From the NCBI GenBank assembly GCA_947623455.1, contig OX392543.1, positions 14,072,757-14,136,756 of the forward strand: DNA of 64,000 bases. Direction: 5' to 3'. The DNA comes from Mimachlamys varia. Lineage: Eukaryota > Mollusca > Bivalvia > Pectinida > Pectinidae. The position numbers and the translations under genes are program-made. Positions 10,761 through 21,769 of the stretch are shown here, piece after piece. The notes beneath the pieces were generated by a model. The model worked only from the letters and a program-made list of their open reading frames with translations, did no database searches and was not told where the DNA came from. Each line of letters starts with the position of its first letter. Position 1 is the stretch's first letter.

Positions 10761-13485
10761 AATATCACTGTCATTTAACATCAAACTGTATAGGCTATGG
10801 CTTTCAAAAACTTCGTACCGCGAAAGGTCGCGCGCCTCCATATGGAGGCCGCCATCTTTCAAATTATGTTCGGTATATTCCGGGTTGTATTAGAAGTACA
10901 AGCTTATTTTAATTGTTTTCAGTCGAGCAATATAAAATGTAAAATTTTAACGATTTTTGTGCATAATAAAATAATTTCATATTTCACCTTCGTTTCATTT
11001 CAATGGTAATATAAGGTTTCTGAAGCTCGGGCTTGTTCGGAGGCATTGTTGTTTCGTCTGCGACTTGCATTTATGCTTCTCTTTAGAAGCTGAACATCGC
11101 GTGCATGACCAGAAATAATCAGAATATCCATCGCAAATTGGGTTATATTCTGCAACTCATTTGTGTATTGATATGTAACATTGTTGCAACATTCCGATGA
11201 CGTCATATTGTTCACACTTTCTCCGTTGTGTTTGCACCGAGAAACACAGAGTTTGCTGTTTGTGTTTTCAACAATAATGTTGAATTACTAGGTTTTATTG
11301 GTGATATATTTTAAAATGCCATACAAGAAGATGGTTTTACAGAACACGGTAAATAAACATTGGACTTCAAGTTACACTATTTTTACTTTCACTTTCATAA
11401 ATTACTGTTGGCATGGTGCCTAACGACACAGGAGAGTTCCGAAATTTATAATCAGCATTAACAAAATCCGTTAAATTGGTTTCGGCATCGTTTTAAGGGA
11501 TAAATATGTAACTTACATACAAATTGTTGTCAATTAAATGAACAGTGCTGTGTTGGAGCAATAACAAAATATTTTTGATAACATGCAAAGGTAAAGTTTC
11601 TAGTGAATTGGTGTCATATAGATTACTTTGGAACTTGATCGACTGTTCCTTTAATTATTGCTTTAGGTCTAATATTTGCGAGTTAAAAATGCTCCAACAT
11701 GTTGCCGTGCATTAATAATCTACAAAACACTATTGAAATTTGGTAGTATAATGCACGGTAAAAGGGTGTGCTATGACAAAATTCTTCCTCGTGTTATACA
11801 TATAATAAATTTATCTTGTATTTGATGTCACATGACCCTTCAAAGGAACGGTTAGTCCGTGTTCTGCACTATAGGCTGGGTCTCAACATACATGCATCGA
11901 GACAACATGTACATTACAGGGATTGGGCCTACTAGACACAACTTGTTAAATAATTAGGCGTATATAGAGTCTAAACTAAAGAAAAAACATTGTTTAAATG
12001 CATAATTAAAACGTAGAGTGATCTTGGTTAAAATAAAATCATCTCAAACTTACTCAATGCTTTTGGATCAATAAGAATAACTTGTTAACAAATAATGCTG
12101 GACCTAGAAATAGTGTGACCACAATTACAGTGTACGCAAATTGAGTATGCAACAGTTAGGCCTATTCAATTTCCAGTCGACTCAGGTAATATGCAGGTCA
12201 TTCGCAAAGACAGCGACATGTCGGGTCAAATGAATTTGAATGCATTCCAGCAAGTTTCCTTCAAACCTAAATCAGTTCATAAAATGAGTCAAGAGTCCAC
12301 AATGTATCTTCAAAATAAATTCATGAGAGGAAGTTCGGTGCATACAATTTATCAGGTAGTGAGTTGTTTTCCCCCGATGTTTGAATATGTAGGGTTAAAT
12401 CGTAACTCTTATATGGACCATAACACCTACCAGTGTATTCAACCTGGGAACAATTGGAAGATTTAATTTTAATTAGTCACTGGACAAATGCTACATCCTC
12501 ATATCATTATTATAAAGGAAGAATATGATAGAAAATAAGGGATGAGTAACTGCTGTTGAAAAGAAGATTCGTGTCAGAATACGCTTAAAGAAATGGACAG
12601 GTACCTAACCAGAAAACTGAGGGCTCCACTACATGTACAAAACCAAGTGTAAGACAAAAAGGTCATTTCAGAAATAGCACATCGATAAAAAAAAAACAAC
12701 AAACAGACAACACACACATGTACAGTTAAGCCGCAAACATTCCAACCAGACCCTGCAATGAAAAGAAATATACAATCCATAACGTGAAAATTGTAAAACC
12801 AAATGTCGAAAATAAGGAATTCATTATAAAAACAGATGAAGCAGAATATGCAAGAAATATAAAATTATATCATAAAATATAGTATATATATATTGTCCCT
12901 CTCAGTTGACTTGAGGGATTGTCCCACAAATGAGGGACAATCCCTCAGTTGTTGTTCTAGCCCAAATCTGGCTATCCTGCAACCTCAGGCTAAAATGGCC
13001 GTACAGGCCAAGAGGTGGAAAGATTTCGAGGTCGATCCCACCTACATTTCCTTTGTATAAAAAAAATAACATTTCGAGTTGAGGTATGAAAAAACACCTG
13101 ATACCATTGAAAAGATGGATAAATATCGAAACCTCTTATATGCACGACAAATGTAACACTCCCCTCCCCCACCAGAAGCAAAAATTACACTTAACATCTA
13201 GTTTAGGTCCAATAATAATTCCAACTAGCTGTAACAAATTATCAGGTCCCTGTGATATATATGAGGCGAATAGCTGCGCTCTCCATCACGGGTATTCCGT
13301 TAACATATTACTGAGATAGGTTCAGATAATTCCTACAGCTTTCACTTTCACTTTCAATTTCATCCATGGGCGCAGCCATGTTTACAAGAGATTATGGGTA
13401 CCATGTGTGATGTAATTCAGAAAAAAGTTTTCAAAATTCATAAACTCACAAAACATTCAACATTACTTTGTTTTCAGGATAAATT
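10761..13485. other. Non-coding stretch
   Basis: I find no gene that I can support. There is a palindrome cctccatatggagg near 10836. The longest open frame (12191-12466, plus, 91 codons) has no recognisable motif. A short hairpin sits at about 12911-12951. Confidence 0.45.
12911..12951. repeat. Short hairpin, gagggattgtccc arms
   Basis: Two arms of about 16 bp built on gagggattgtccc / gggacaatccctc lie around a 6-nt loop; a further related piece, gtccctctcagt, precedes it. Possibly the remnant of a small inverted-repeat element. Confidence 0.6.
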
Positions 13486-13489
13486 TTCA

Positions 13490-13815
13490 TACAAATAGTA
13501 CGATTAAAATGTCAAGAAATAACACGGAAATGATGTATCAACAATTAAATCAGGTTTCACTTGGACGTATGTAAAACGATATGAAATAGTTTTTTTCGGG
13601 GCTGACATCATGCTTCGCTTCAAATGACAACTGGTGCAAAATCTGGACTTTACCAACAACTATTCACTATTGCAGAAAATTCAATAAACGTTCATGTACA
13701 TTTCTGCTTAAGTTCAAGGCTGAATACTTGTTTTAACCGACAACTTACCTAAATCAACAGGAGAAAGACACCGTGTCAGTTTATACGTTTAATTGCGACT
13801 CTGAACGAGGCTGCT
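13490..13815 (+). repeat. Direct repeat, copy 1 (partner 15625-15930)
   Basis: The two stretches share a long collinear block including 'aacacggaaatgatgtatca', 'catgcttcgcttcaaatga' and 'caactattcactattgcaga', in the same orientation about 2.1 kb apart. The final part (near 13770) also resembles 10254. No coding capacity seen. Confidence 0.75.
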
Positions 13816-14295
13816 AAAATCTATCAATAATTTTGTCACAGCATGTTATAAGAGTTACCTCCCGTTGGACAGTGTTGACGCATCAATAAACTTTATTATT
13901 AAAGATACACAGTCGGTAAAACAACAAAATAGTGGTACCCAAATACTCACAATAACACTCTTCCCCCAAAAATGAATGTCGTCTCGACAATTCGAAAAAC
14001 ACTAGAGGTCGTTCATACACGCTAAACCGCATTATTTTGCATACCATATAAATACATGACGTATGTCAAATCACAAAGTTTCCCAATAGATGGCCACCCT
14101 ACGGAATAAGTATTAAAATACTTCCAAACTCATTGTCACTTCAAAATACAACTTCACGCAAAAATAGAAAATGTTTGGAGTGGACTTATCAACATACCTC
14201 ACATTATATGTTATGCAAAGATGCTCAGAATACTAGCACTTACATATCTATACATTCATTATCCATATTATATCTTTTGAGCAACACACATAGGG
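13816..14295. other. Non-coding stretch
   Basis: Nothing recognisable. Confidence 0.4.
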
Positions 14296-14444
14296 ATTGA
14301 ACGGCGTTTTTTTAATTTTCATGCCGGTATGAATGCAAAGCGGTTACATCCATATTGCATGAAGCCCTAGCGGGCTTCATGGTCAATATGGGTGTAACCG
14401 ATTTGCATTCATACCGGCATGAAAATTAAAAAACGCCGTTCAAT
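14296..14444. repeat. Long near-perfect foldback (about 72-bp arms)
   Basis: Almost the whole 149 bp folds on itself: the outer ends are attgaacggcg / cgccgttcaat and the tip is gaagccc-tag-cgggcttc. Only a few mismatches and a small bulge interrupt the arms. Its structure fits a foldback element or a MITE without interior. Confidence 0.85.
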
Positions 14445-14869
14445 TCATATATATTTACATTTTTACTTCTGAACAATTGCCTAATCTATTTCCTTATTTT
14501 TTGAACAACTGGTTAATCGACTGCGTTTGTTATTGCGCCGTCCTTTAAACGAAAAAGGTGGAACAGCCTTAATTTGGGTAAAATTGGCGCCAATAATCTA
14601 CCGTAGTCATTTGAACGTTTGACGCGGGGGCATTCGCCATGTTATCCGAAGCGGAGCCGTAAGACTCCCATTGAAAAAGACTAATATATTACGTTATAAG
14701 TAATTCACGTGAATGGATGTATTCATACTGTATTCATGATGTATTCATAGTCTAGTGTTTGTTGTTTTCAGTTGGTATGTTCATATAGAGAAAAAACAAT
14801 CAGAATGTAAATATAGAAGTATGACTGTCAATTTAATTAATAGCCTATTCATCAGCGTTAACAATTTCA

Positions 14870-15480
14870 ACAATTGGTTTGTACTCAGGTTTTCACAACT
14901 CATCATACGTAAACACTCGAGATGTTTGAGTGTAAGAGTCCGGTTCATCATCACTACCATCAACTTCATCTCCAGTGATGAAATCATCACTATTATCACT
15001 ATCGTCTGGAGACTCATGACAAATCGTTATTAGCAATGTATTCATCAGAGCTGATCAAAAATGAATCTGAATCATCGCGTTCATTATCGTCATGAACAAG
15101 GTCAGTTACCTCATCTTCTGTGATATTTTCATCCTTGTTTGAGCTTGCGACATCCTCATTAATAGGATTTCCATTTTCCTCAGACGCAACCCTCTTCGTG
15201 AAGGTTTTCTGGTGGTTTTGATCCTCAAGTACAATGTTATGATCCTCAGAAATATCTGCGTTACATTTTGTCTTGGCTGCTGGTTGGTCATCTCTCGGTG
15301 TGAACACTTTAGCTTTTGGATCAAGTTGCATGATGAGTTGCTCAACAGGCGTCTTATGACCGTCATCCGATGACTCAGTTGTAGAGGTTAGAAAATGTAT
15401 GATCAATGTGTACCTTTCTGAAAGTGCCGACACGTTTTGGGCGATGGTAATCAACACCTTCGAGAGGTAGGCTGTTGCAC
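14870..15480 (-). pseudogene. Acidic hypothetical ORF, broken by one frameshift
   Basis: A minus-strand frame (15457 down to 15014) encodes a Glu/Asp/Ser-rich protein with pieces such as DEVTDLVHDDNERDDSDSF and SSDEYIANNDL. At the point where it meets a stop, the sequence continues acidic in a shifted frame (SPDDSDNSDDFITGDEVDG, then DDEPDSYTQTSRVFTYDEL) to a stop near 14890. Continuity of composition across the shift suggests one ancestral reading frame. I do not recognise the family. It could be a host exon or part of a transposon; no partner exons are evident. Confidence 0.4.
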
Positions 15481-15624
15481 TGCAATAGTAGGTTTCTAGG
15501 TTTTTTTGCCGTCTTCCCCGGAGACATCATAAACAGGCGAATTCTTGATGCGTTTCTGTAATACGTGCACATGATCATCCCAGAAGGATATCAGCTTTCC
15601 AGGGCCTCTTCTTTCAGTTAAATT

Positions 15625-15930
15625 GAATACAAATACTACGATTAATTTCAAGAAATAGCACGGAAATGATGTATCAACAATTAAATCAGGTTTCACTTGA
15701 CCGTATGTCAAACGACATGAAATTGTTTTTTTCTGGGCTGACACCATGCTTCGCTTCAAATGATAACTGGTGCAAAATCTGAACTTAACCAGCAACTATT
15801 CACTATTGCAGAAAATTCACAAAACCTCCATGTACCTTTCTGCTTAAGCTCAAGGCTGACTACTTGTTTTAACCGACAACTTAACTAAAACACACCGTGT
15901 CAGTTTACACGTTAACTGGCGACTCAGAAG
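15625..15930 (+). repeat. Direct repeat, copy 2 (partner 13490-13815)
   Basis: Collinear with 13490-13815, slightly diverged, with a small deletion before the 'acaccgtgtcagtttacacg' end. The acidic ORF lies between the two copies. Confidence 0.75.
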
Positions 15931-15984
15931 TAACACAATGATTCAAATATACATTATAACGAAAACCGTTGATTCACTAAAGAA

Positions 15985-16240
15985 TCGCTGTATCACTTAG
16001 AGTCTGCATTTTCACAAACGTATTGCCAGTTTATGTTTGTCTTCGAATACAAGAGGGGTTTTAATGTATCATATGGTTGTCTGCATTTTCAAACAATGAA
16101 ATCAACAGTAAAATCAAAAGCACGGCTTTCCACACTAACTGCTAATCTGTAAGCAACTATGGTCAGCACTAAGTTAAACCAAGAATTATAAATGAAATAT
16201 ATTTTAAGATATCGATTATTCATGAAAAAATATTAAATTA
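15985..16240 (-). other. Residual 3' flank of a decayed synthetase unit
   Basis: Pieces such as 'ctgcattttcacaaacgtatt' and 'tgtatcatatggttgtctgcattttc' correspond to the stretch just downstream of the locus at 36039 (about 35870-36000) and of the locus at 45742. It sits about 0.8 kb downstream of the fragment at 17013-17318, as expected for the same unit. Confidence 0.55.
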
Positions 16241-16539
16241 ATAAAGTTAACATTTGCTTCATCGTTTGCATATTCCATTTGTTTTAGAACAATCTGATAT
16301 ATCTAGAACTAGAAGGGGCAAAAATGTCTTAACTGTACAAACATTTTCCTAAAATATGAACGGCGGCTACTTGTCTACATATTCGAAAATATATTTTAAA
16401 TCAAAATCCGCTCGATGGATCTTTCACAAAAATCTTCACAAAAACGTTTACATCATTTTATGTGATCACTTCATTAATGTATGAAAATATAAGTTGTTGT
16501 ATAGACATTGAAGGAACACATGCTAAAACACAGAAGCAT

Positions 16540-16805
16540 AAAGAAGGGGTGTCAATTGTGGCGTTTCTGCGGCCTATCAGTGATATGGATAATATAACGC
16601 ATGAAAATATGTTGAGGTCAGCTGCATTTAATATTATATTCAAAATATCTGATATTATGTGGGTTCAAATGAAAGTTTTTTTTGTTGAAGTTCTCACGGA
16701 CTTAACAAATTATTTTCTGTGTAGTTTTTGTTAAATAAGTAGCAGACTTGAATATTTAAGTTACAAAACATAAGTAAAAGTAGGTCAAGGCTAACATAGC
16801 ATTTT
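16540..16805 (+). mobile_element. MITE-like interspersed repeat, copy 1 (right end decayed)
   Basis: Shares 'tttctgcggcctatca', 'ttgaggtcagctg' and 'ttgttgaagttctcacgg' with the full-length copy at 28012-28353. The left end gaaggggtgtcaattgtgg matches the terminal repeat of that copy. The open frames in it are incidental. Confidence 0.7.
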
Positions 16806-17012
16806 CAGCTTGGATCGTTGTAGTCTTTCATATCTATTGAGGTCCAATTTGTAACTTAAAAGAATAGTATGATGTTGTTGCGTTGGTCATTAATAATGAA
16901 CAAAATCAAACAAAAAATGCACCCTGTCACCCTGAGTGTATAGTATACCTTACAGAATTGCATCAAAATATTTTGTATGGCTATTGAGTCAAAATCTAAC
17001 TAACGATCTACT

Positions 17013-17318
17013 TTATAACGTCTTTTGATTTCCCTTTTTCAAATAGCTTACCATCGGTGGTAATATTTCCAATATCGCCGGTTCGAAACCATCGCCAGCA
17101 AATGAGGATGTGTTCAGCTGAGGATCGTTCCGGTAGGACTTCAACATCCACGGAGATCTCACAAGATCTTCCCCTAATGTCTATGTTTCAATGTTCGCCA
17201 TCGTCCCCGACCACTTTGACTTCATATCCTGGAAACAACGGTCCTACGTGTCCTTCCTCCATTTCCCTGGTACAATTGTAAGTTCAATAGAACTAGCTAC
17301 TCCGATCTCAGCGCCATT
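17013..17318 (-). pseudogene. Short synthetase fragment (locus D)
   Basis: Read on the minus strand the fragment covers the segment from the EVG-type residues after motif A5 through a frame-shifted FPGYEVKV-like region, LVRSPWMLKSYRNDPQLN, and a damaged A7 region, up to KGNQK. It closely resembles the locus at 45742-47394 in this segment but contains at least two frameshifts. The adenylation core and the catalytic-lysine end are missing. Its unit is still framed by a 3' flank (15985-16240) and an upstream LINE tail (18330-18745). Confidence 0.8.
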
Positions 17319-17399
17319 CGGTGGGTTTCCGCGTACTGAAAAAGGCGACAACCAGCCGTTCGACGATTTTTTGCGTAAATTGTATAATATTTAAGGATT

Positions 17400-17541
17400 A
17401 ACTTTCTATTTTGTGTAGGTTATCGGGGGATAACTATAATGGAAAACGGGTAAATTCAGTAACCGGCGAAGCCGGTTATGTACAATTTACCCGTTTTCCA
17501 TTGTAGTTATCCCATGATAGCCTTAACAAAATGGAAAGTTT
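17400..17541. repeat. Foldback element, about 65-bp arms
   Basis: The outer ends actttctattttgt / acaaaatggaaagt, the middle parts ggataactataatggaaaac / ttttccattgtagttatcc, and the tip accggcgaagccggtt are reverse complements. Mismatches concentrate near the outer third. It lies directly upstream of the locus D fragment. Confidence 0.85.
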
Positions 17542-17659
17542 ATACTTATATTTACAGTATCTTTCTGTGAAATTTTCGTAACTATTTTGTTCATTATAGT
17601 CCAATCTTGGGAAACAGATTTCATTTCAAAACTAATAAACGTTGAAATGGTTCAATAAA

Positions 17660-17790
17660 TGTAACAGCATGAAATGTGCAAGCTCCGCCCACGTTTATTG
17701 TTGGTGACGTCACACAATTGTGTTTCAAACTATAGGATTTGCATCGCTCCGCCAACATGTATTGTTGTCGACGTCATAGAAATTTGTCAC
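17660..17790. repeat. Tandem pair with CRE-like TGACGTCA/CGACGTCA sites
   Basis: Two diverged units of about 60 bp follow each other: 'ctccgcccacgtttattgtt' ending in tgacgtcac and 'ctccgccaacatgtattgtt' ending in cgacgtcat, each preceded by gcaagc/gcatcg. The first has a full CRE palindrome (TGACGTCA). No gene start is recognisable next to it. Confidence 0.5.
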
Positions 17791-17881
17791 GTGTTTGAGT
17801 ACAGTTATGCGGTGATAATGATAGTCTGTTGAGCAATGGTTATCGAGTGAATGTCCGTATAGACTGTAAATATTATAAGCT

Positions 17882-17972
17882 ACGCGAAAAGGTGAATAAA
17901 ATTACACGGCAAGGCGATATTTTTTCAAGAATATTCGGCGCCTGTTCGTGTAAATTTTCTCGCCTTTTCTTG
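17882..17972. repeat. Imperfect inverted repeat, MITE-like
   Basis: The left arm gcgaaaaggtgaataaaatt and the right arm aattttctcgccttttc are reverse complements with mismatches, as are the inner acacggcaaggcg and cgcctgttcgtgt. Interior of about 25 bp. Confidence 0.55.
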
Positions 17973-18329
17973 TTCATTTTCTCGCATGCCTAATCATATG
18001 TGACGCAAAAACAAAAATACATGTCCAAATCGTTGATAACACATAGCGATTCCTTTTTTTTAATTATTAATTAACGTTTTTTGAGAACATATTTCAGCGT
18101 AAATCATCCATTAATTGTCCACATGATAATACATATACTTCATATATACAATAATTCTAAATAAGCATAACACATATAGTTTTACCGTGAAGCCTCCTAA
18201 ACGCAGAGGAAAATAGCATGACATTTGTAAGCAGATTTTACAGAAACGAGCAAAGCTAAATCGTCACCTTAGATTTGGTACATTTAAAGTGGCGTTGTCT
18301 TTTTCCTAGCTTCTGTTCATGATATAAAC

Positions 18330-18745
18330 TAAACCTTAAAATAGTGGCATACGTCATTACCGAAGCGTCAACAAACCCATCATCCGAACTCAAAATCGAT
18401 TTAACTAGGGGCAACATACGAACAAGGAAATATATACATGGAGACCCTTGTAAATGTAAAAAAGAGAATAAGACCAGGTGTTCCGGGAAAGTAATCGTCT
18501 TCTGCTTCATCGACGTCACCCGCCATGTAAATCTTTGACGCGTCCAAGTAAACATCAAGTCCTCGAAATGAGAGCCAAGTCATTGTCAGTTACACCTATA
18601 CAGGCATACTGATGATTATACTCAAAAACGTCATTCTTCATATTATACAAAGATACAGAATATTTTTCAATGAGACAAAGATGGAGACCATAAAATTTGC
18701 TCATAGTGAAACAATGATTACAACAAATCAATTCCAACCTTAATG
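18330..18745 (-). mobile_element. LINE-tail fragment with RT remnant, minus strand
   Basis: Minus-strand translation gives SKFYGLHLCLIEKYSVSLYNMKNDVFE, the RT C-terminal piece, followed by the shared tail (DVYLDASKIYMAGDVDEAED in one frame, then the ttttgcccctag region). Lies upstream of locus D in the same orientation, matching the arrangement at the intact units. Confidence 0.7.
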
Positions 18746-19064
18746 TATATATTCAAATGAAAATATGTATGTAAAGGAACAAGATACCCCTGAAATAAAC
18801 GATGTGTTCTTACAAACAATTATAAGTATGTAGATGACATTTTAACATATTTCATCATAAGGTCCTCTTAAAATGAGTATGTTCGAGGAAGTGAAATTCG
18901 TCATTTTCTGTATTCATTGGACGTAAAAGGAGTTTAAATGAATTCGATATAATCATTAGATTTCATGTTGGTCTTAAGTGTTTCAACATCTTCTCCTTGT
19001 TCGAACTTCATTTAAATTCACCTGGATAAAATATGGAAGTGTTTAAAACAAAATACATTAATTG

Positions 19065-19260
19065 CTTATTTACCTAATGGTAGTCACGTCTAATTTAGCC
19101 ACTAAAGAGACACGGTTGATCCTAACCAAGCAACTGACAAGCCTTACGCACATTTCGGAGATTAAACCTGATACAGCATATGTTGTATTTTGATCGAGTT
19201 CAAACAGTTACCATCACTTAAAAATATGTGTATGTTTGTGCATACGTAACGTCACGTTTA
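19065..19260 (-). pseudogene. Remnant of the unrecognised two-exon gene (exon 1)
   Basis: On the minus strand the piece includes a 'ctgtatcaggtttaatctccgaaatgtgcg' type sequence and ends at attag/gtaaataag, the homologue of the conserved exon 1 donor of the copies at 4890, 56361 and 48450. It has internal deletions and no open frame. Confidence 0.5.
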
Positions 19261-19841
19261 CGGTTACAACATGGAGCTGCAGACATAAAGACCAGGGATT
19301 ACATGAGTTGATATGTCTACGAAAAGTAATTCGACAGTTAAGTAGATCATGTTTTTGAATCACATCGCCTGTTACAATATTAAGAATAATTAATGTTAAC
19401 AGCAACTTAACCTGGAGGATATACTATAGCGTCAACACAATTTGATACAAAATAACGTCGACTTGCAATGAAAAAATATTCCTTTAACCCCACGTAATGA
19501 CAATCGATCATCAAAATACAGAGATCATAGAGTACCACATTTACATCATAACATGACCAGCTCAAAGAAAAACGAATCAAGGGTGAATCCAAAATGATAA
19601 GTTATTTCTTGTGAAATAATTAAACGCTGTATATATCATAGATATTATCAGTTTCTAAAACAAACCAAATATTAAAAGGCCTCTAAAATGGTAGTTCCAA
19701 ACAAAGAATCCATTATTCTGACCTCTAGCAGATTATAATAAATCTTGAAAACAATTAGCGTATATATTGCACGTACATTGTATCAATTATTCAATATATT
19801 ATCGTGAATTCGGTATGGGAATCCTCCATCAAACACTGACT

Positions 19842-21475
19842 TTAACCGACTCTTTCTATGGCTTGTCTTTTGACAAGGTTCTTGTCCGTCTTACCGTTAC
19901 TAAGTCTAGGAAAGGCTTCAAACCTTAGAAAGTAGGAAGGTGTACTGCCTAAAACATTGTCCCCTAGGATAGTTTGACATTTCTGTTTTAGTTCGTCTTC
20001 TGGTGTATCCACATCATCCTCCAGTACGTAACAGCCGCACACTTCCTCTAATAGCCGTTTGTCTGGTATGGAAACAACGACGACCTCCCTAACCCCCGGT
20101 AATTTTGACAGGCCTCCCTCAACCACACTGGTCAACACCTTGACCACCCCTCGCTTGATAACGTCCCTAGATTTGCCTTTCACAAACAACTTGCCGTCTA
20201 CGGTAATCTGCCCGATGTCTCCAGTTCGAAACCAGCCCCCGTCAGCAAACGATGTTTCGTTCAGGACTGGATCGTCCCGGTAGGACTTCAACATCCACGG
20301 AGATTTCACTAGAATGTCCCCCAATTTGTCCCGTTTTAGTGTTTCACCTTCGACTCCGACAATCTTAACTTCATATCCGAGAAACAGTGAGCCTACATGC
20401 CCCTCCTCCATTTCCCTTGTAAGTTCTATAAAACTGACTATTCCAACTTCAGTGGACCCGTAATCCATAAAGAATTTCTGTGTACATTGACCACATATTT
20501 TAGTGAGATTACTGCCGATATGCTGTCCAGTAGTACCAATGGCATTTAAACGGTAGCCCTTTTTGAGAACGACTTTAAGATTCGCAATGAGATCGAGCAA
20601 TGCAAACGGGAGTAAGAAGGCGTTTGTGCATTTCTCGGTCATGATGATATCCCATATAATCATAATGTTTTCCTTCTTCATGCTTATCGCGGTATCAACA
20701 AACACCCGTTTATTTCCATTCATGATACTGAATACCGGATTGCCTCCTGACCAGGAGAATGGTCGGTCGTTGTAGCAGGTACCGTACGGCTTATCTCCTG
20801 CAGTTCCAAAATAAGCAGTTTAGGAAGCATTCACTGTCGCCAAATGAGTCATCTCGACCATCTTTGGTTTTCCAGTCGACCCGGAAGTAGTAAAAACAAA
20901 GGCACAACTCTCAGGTTGTATTATTGGTAACGACATTTTTTCTTCTTCGGTCGTCAGTTTACCCTCAGCAATCGAGGGGAGAAAGGACAGTGCTGAATTT
21001 TGTAGGGAAAGAAATATTGGTTTACTCGATTCCTCACTGCTGAGAAATTTTTCCATATCTGATATGTACTTTTCGTCCGATCCAGGATCCAGTAATACAG
21101 CCTTACATCTTGTGGACTTAAGTAACTTCATCGTCTCAGCAAAATATTCTGTTGTCTTGTTAACCTGAACATGAATAGCAATTGCTCCAGCCAGGAAGAT
21201 TGCGAATCTCCGATTATCCACTCGATAGAGTTAGGACCAATAATAGCCACAGAGTTTCCTGGTACTATACCTCTGGCGTTAAGATATTTAGCGATGTATG
21301 TGGCTTTGTTCAGCAGTTCCGCATACGTCAGTGACCTCCTACCGCCTCCTGCAAATCTCTGAACACATATTTCCTTTTCATGAGCATCATTCGTCTTTTC
21401 TTTCAACACGTCAGGTATTGACATGTAGCGGATGGAGGCAATGTTTGTATTTGACATGTAGCTTAGGTCCGCCAT
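19842..21475 (-). pseudogene. Nearly full-length acyl-CoA synthetase-like gene with two lesions (locus E)
   Basis: All ANL landmarks are present on the minus strand: start MADLSYMSNTNIASIRYMSI, A3 TTSGSTGKPKMVEMTH, A5 YGSTEVG, A7 GWFRTGD, hinge GKSRDVIKRG and a C-terminal GKTDK with the catalytic lysine; expected length about 544 aa. Two lesions break it: one base missing at about 21206 (in GEFAI), and an in-frame TAA at 20820-20822 replacing the aromatic codon of NASY. Everything after continues open to the stop at 19842. Motif A8 reads KRGVVKVLTSVVE, with the second glycine of the usual GG replaced by valine. Its 3' flank resembles that of locus A. An acceptor-like site precedes the start. 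Probably a young pseudogene; both lesions could also be assembly error, which raw reads would settle. Confidence 0.88.
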
Positions 21476-21503
21476 TCAAGAGCGTCGCCTGTGTTCGTTA
21501 CTC

Positions 21504-21530
21504 ACTGGAATTAAAAAAACAATTGTTGCC
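21504..21530 (-). other. Candidate 3' splice site before locus E start
   Basis: On the minus strand a T-rich run (tgtttttttaattccag) ends in an AG just after 21505, leaving 29 nt (tgagtaacg...) before the ATG. The same spacing and exon start sequence recur at the other loci. Confidence 0.6.
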
Positions 21531-21769
21531 AAAATTATTAATCTATCCAGATAATTATACCAGTAAATCGATTTGTAGATTGAAACTAATTTCCAAATTG
21601 CGAGTACGTGGATCAGATCAGGAGGCTTGCATAGATTGTTCCTGTTTTAATAGTAAAACCAGGTAAAATTGTACAATGACATGTATATCGTGATTTCTAT
21701 TGTCTAATTGTTGTTACGATATATTTTTAAACATTTTCTTAATATGATGTTACTGTGGCCAATAGAGAT

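Noticed and set aside
12191..12466. 91-codon plus-strand ORF
   Set aside because: No motif, no second copy, no splice context; length is within chance for this region.
12960..13080. SINE with Pol III boxes
   Set aside because: Candidate A and B boxes (ggccaagaggtgg, ggtcgatccc) are only about 13 nt apart, too close for a tRNA-type promoter.
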